A stretch of DNA of 64,000 nt, taken from the NCBI GenBank assembly GCA_928724745.1, contig CAKMXJ010000011.1:62001-126000 (forward strand), written 5' to 3'. Under the pieces are notes generated by a model. That model was not told where the DNA came from. It saw only the letters and a program-made list of their open reading frames with translations, and did no database searches. Positions 63,601-64,000 of this stretch are shown in pieces. A program made the position numbers and the translations under genes. Source of the stretch: Anthracocystis setariae. Taxonomy: Eukaryota; Basidiomycota; Ustilaginomycetes; Ustilaginales; Ustilaginaceae. The first letter of the stretch is position 1. Each line of letters opens with the position of its first letter.

Positions 63601-64000
63601 CCGAGCGGGATCCAGCCGCCGCAGCTCTGCCGACCTCAGCGACACACTCGAGGAAATGCAAATGGCTGTTGAGCTGCTCAGTCCTGGATGCTCGCCGAAT
63701 CCTGCCGCTGGACAGAGCCCGGTTCTTGCCGGCCGCAAGATGTCCAGCCGCGATAGCCTCGCGTACGCCAGAAGCTTGTCGGCTTCCGTGACTCCAAGTC
63801 CTAAATGGATCGCGCGCGCAAAAGCGGCGACGGTCAAGAGCCGTAGCACGACACGAAGCACATCGGCCGCTCGTGGTGATTCGCTCGGCCGACAGCAGAT
63901 GTCGCCGCGACCTATGAGTACATCGGCGGTGTCTTCGTCGCATCGCTCGCCACGAATGCATCTCACCGCGCCGCTCAGCGCTTCACGTCTTGCCGCGTTC
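60692..64000 (+). CDS. Large uncharacterised fungal protein, 3' end beyond window
   Basis: ATG at 60692 (MSVTAAPPQFSNTVSPSVSQ); 1103 codons stay open to the right edge, so the C terminus is missing. A conserved-looking block lies near residues 135-230: SYFVTVVPPHDFPLSSELSQ, then HRGSLLPLYPTLGGQLWAIS, REFALPSVGGLMLYL, GPRIGDGAWQALWSRYF. A second piece, LPILARIEWQVDTNKASWW, is near 340-360. A similar block occurs, as I recall it, in uncharacterised proteins of many filamentous fungi. The rest is Ser/Pro-rich with acidic patches, R-x-x-S sites and a repeated theme of W-S/R-Y short motifs. Subcellular site and function are unknown. No intron was needed to keep the frame; codon use resembles the neighbouring genes. 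Confidence 0.82.
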   Translation, partial: MSVTAAPPQFSNTVSPSVSQGTATTSGPTSPTMSLSSDQVHDSTMLNTSFNTTPNHSDLSQLPLEHGKLGLSLSAPHPPLLTPAPPSIPTSFPMPYTSHPSTSAAAIPLPPDSALRRTEHGVSPVINAFRSTYPSSPSYFVTVVPPHDFPLSSELSQSELDRLHRGSLLPLYPTLGGQLWAISREFALPSVGGLMLYLADDGQGNPGPRIGDGAWQALWSRYFAQDETHNHSGSKVAPSFTPSCRSSLAAAADEPLADASASYAPQAADLSRSCLGEGSSSRPNIPYAPSKPSPRAQALSFSRRDASAEWSPSARSAAWSRNASSAVGRAPASTAPFPHLPILARIEWQVDTNKASWWSSWLASRFALRERPPHPARRSLHLTNHLSGSRDDDLRDNGQGRESHAEMVLQGYDELHSLPTSTRALEPQVSTPRPPQLEQEVMPSFTSRPSSSAQAHSFGTSPAFVPLPPSTLDEERSHRSSMLSLRAPSTEDKDVRVQSSLASLGQAGKSTADALVSGRESPSDEPLRSQRASIVSMCSYGSPRAPSTSLMSPRTSPKDVAYVPLDTSTEERSRSPLPHIESSAALLADHSMSDESRSRTGYSEILDDDADGFQEEADRELPWLADHGDYSPLPDSPGSKTPKLSGGLPSVEKPASFALRHSFIFDARDETMWRDLQGADLMFPEPREELTTLPLQDQGGHENRKDGTKRSSQRWPENESKDRNDFDLSHKANYDDIDYQQHSSQRPWSYIFGQEADIQPAQFGDSITDAADTFPDAQRSNMARIQSWIGKTPPVRPNSLGVFEGFDDDFEHDAQEEDLYLPEQSDVEDVVGLWASKIREDPAAVPTISGPTASAVDVSTDNEKTVVDLKTEQARDVQVSEVNEVEASLDAAPSRIPLLSPIHLDQAAFSGVKPQLGDLATSLSPQLLSPTVADNAFDTRREPFGSGAAFTPVVQHPPSSPSSLAPPEDTRAGSSRRSSADLSDTLEEMQMAVELLSPGCSPNPAAGQSPVLAGRKMSSRDSLAYARSLSASVTPSPKWIARAKAATVKSRSTTRSTSAARGDSLGRQQMSPRPMSTSAVSSSHRSPRMHLTAPLSASRLAAF

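Overview
This is a eukaryotic nuclear segment, most likely from a smut fungus (Basidiomycota, Ustilaginaceae; Ustilago/Sporisorium/Pseudozyma type). The reasons are GC-rich compact coding, long mostly intron-free ORFs with a few short GT-AG introns, Ser/Gln/Pro-rich fungal proteins, a division-1 chitin synthase, a Zn2Cys6 regulator and an isocitrate lyase. The placement is inference from style; no species-specific marker was used. No tRNA, rRNA, transposon or CRISPR array was recognised.

Layout. 1-11.5 kb: IPI1 (partial, minus) diverges from an intron-containing SDHAF1-like LYR protein. eIF3b (minus) diverges from SPB1 (plus). A TMEM115/DUF1751 Golgi membrane protein (minus) diverges from PEX11 (plus). 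11.8-23.6 kb, minus strand: a Zn2Cys6 factor, a broken tautomerase gene with four recognisable exons, UTP17/NAN1 and a two-exon chitin synthase. 25.2-27.4 kb: three-exon RPB6 and the 25-residue ribosomal protein eL41. 28-36 kb, minus: a four-exon atypical short-chain dehydrogenase, a secreted histidine acid phosphatase and a large Ser-rich protein. 38.7-46.6 kb: TSR3 (minus), isocitrate lyase (plus) and an ABCG half-transporter (plus). 46.8-57 kb: a BTB protein whose domain looks split by a long insertion, CWC25 (minus), and RPB2 (plus) carrying an in-frame intein. 57-60.7 kb looks non-coding. A large uncharacterised protein then runs off the right edge.

Functional theme. The window is rich in core gene-expression machinery: RPB2 and RPB6 (polymerase), CWC25 (splicing), IPI1, SPB1, UTP17 and TSR3 (ribosome assembly), eL41 and eIF3b (translation). 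Most of these sit in divergent pairs or convergent neighbours with short gaps. Metabolic and surface genes (isocitrate lyase, PEX11, acid phosphatase, chitin synthase, ABC transporter) are interspersed.

Most notable: (i) a 485-residue intein inside RPB2 with two LAGLIDADG-type motifs whose acidic residues are retained, so probably a homing endonuclease; (ii) a tautomerase-family pseudogene with one frameshift and one in-frame TGA; (iii) the split BTB domain; (iv) families of pentanucleotide repeats confined to intergenic DNA. Start codons were taken as the first sensible ATG; several reading frames extend further upstream without an ATG, and those extensions were not used.
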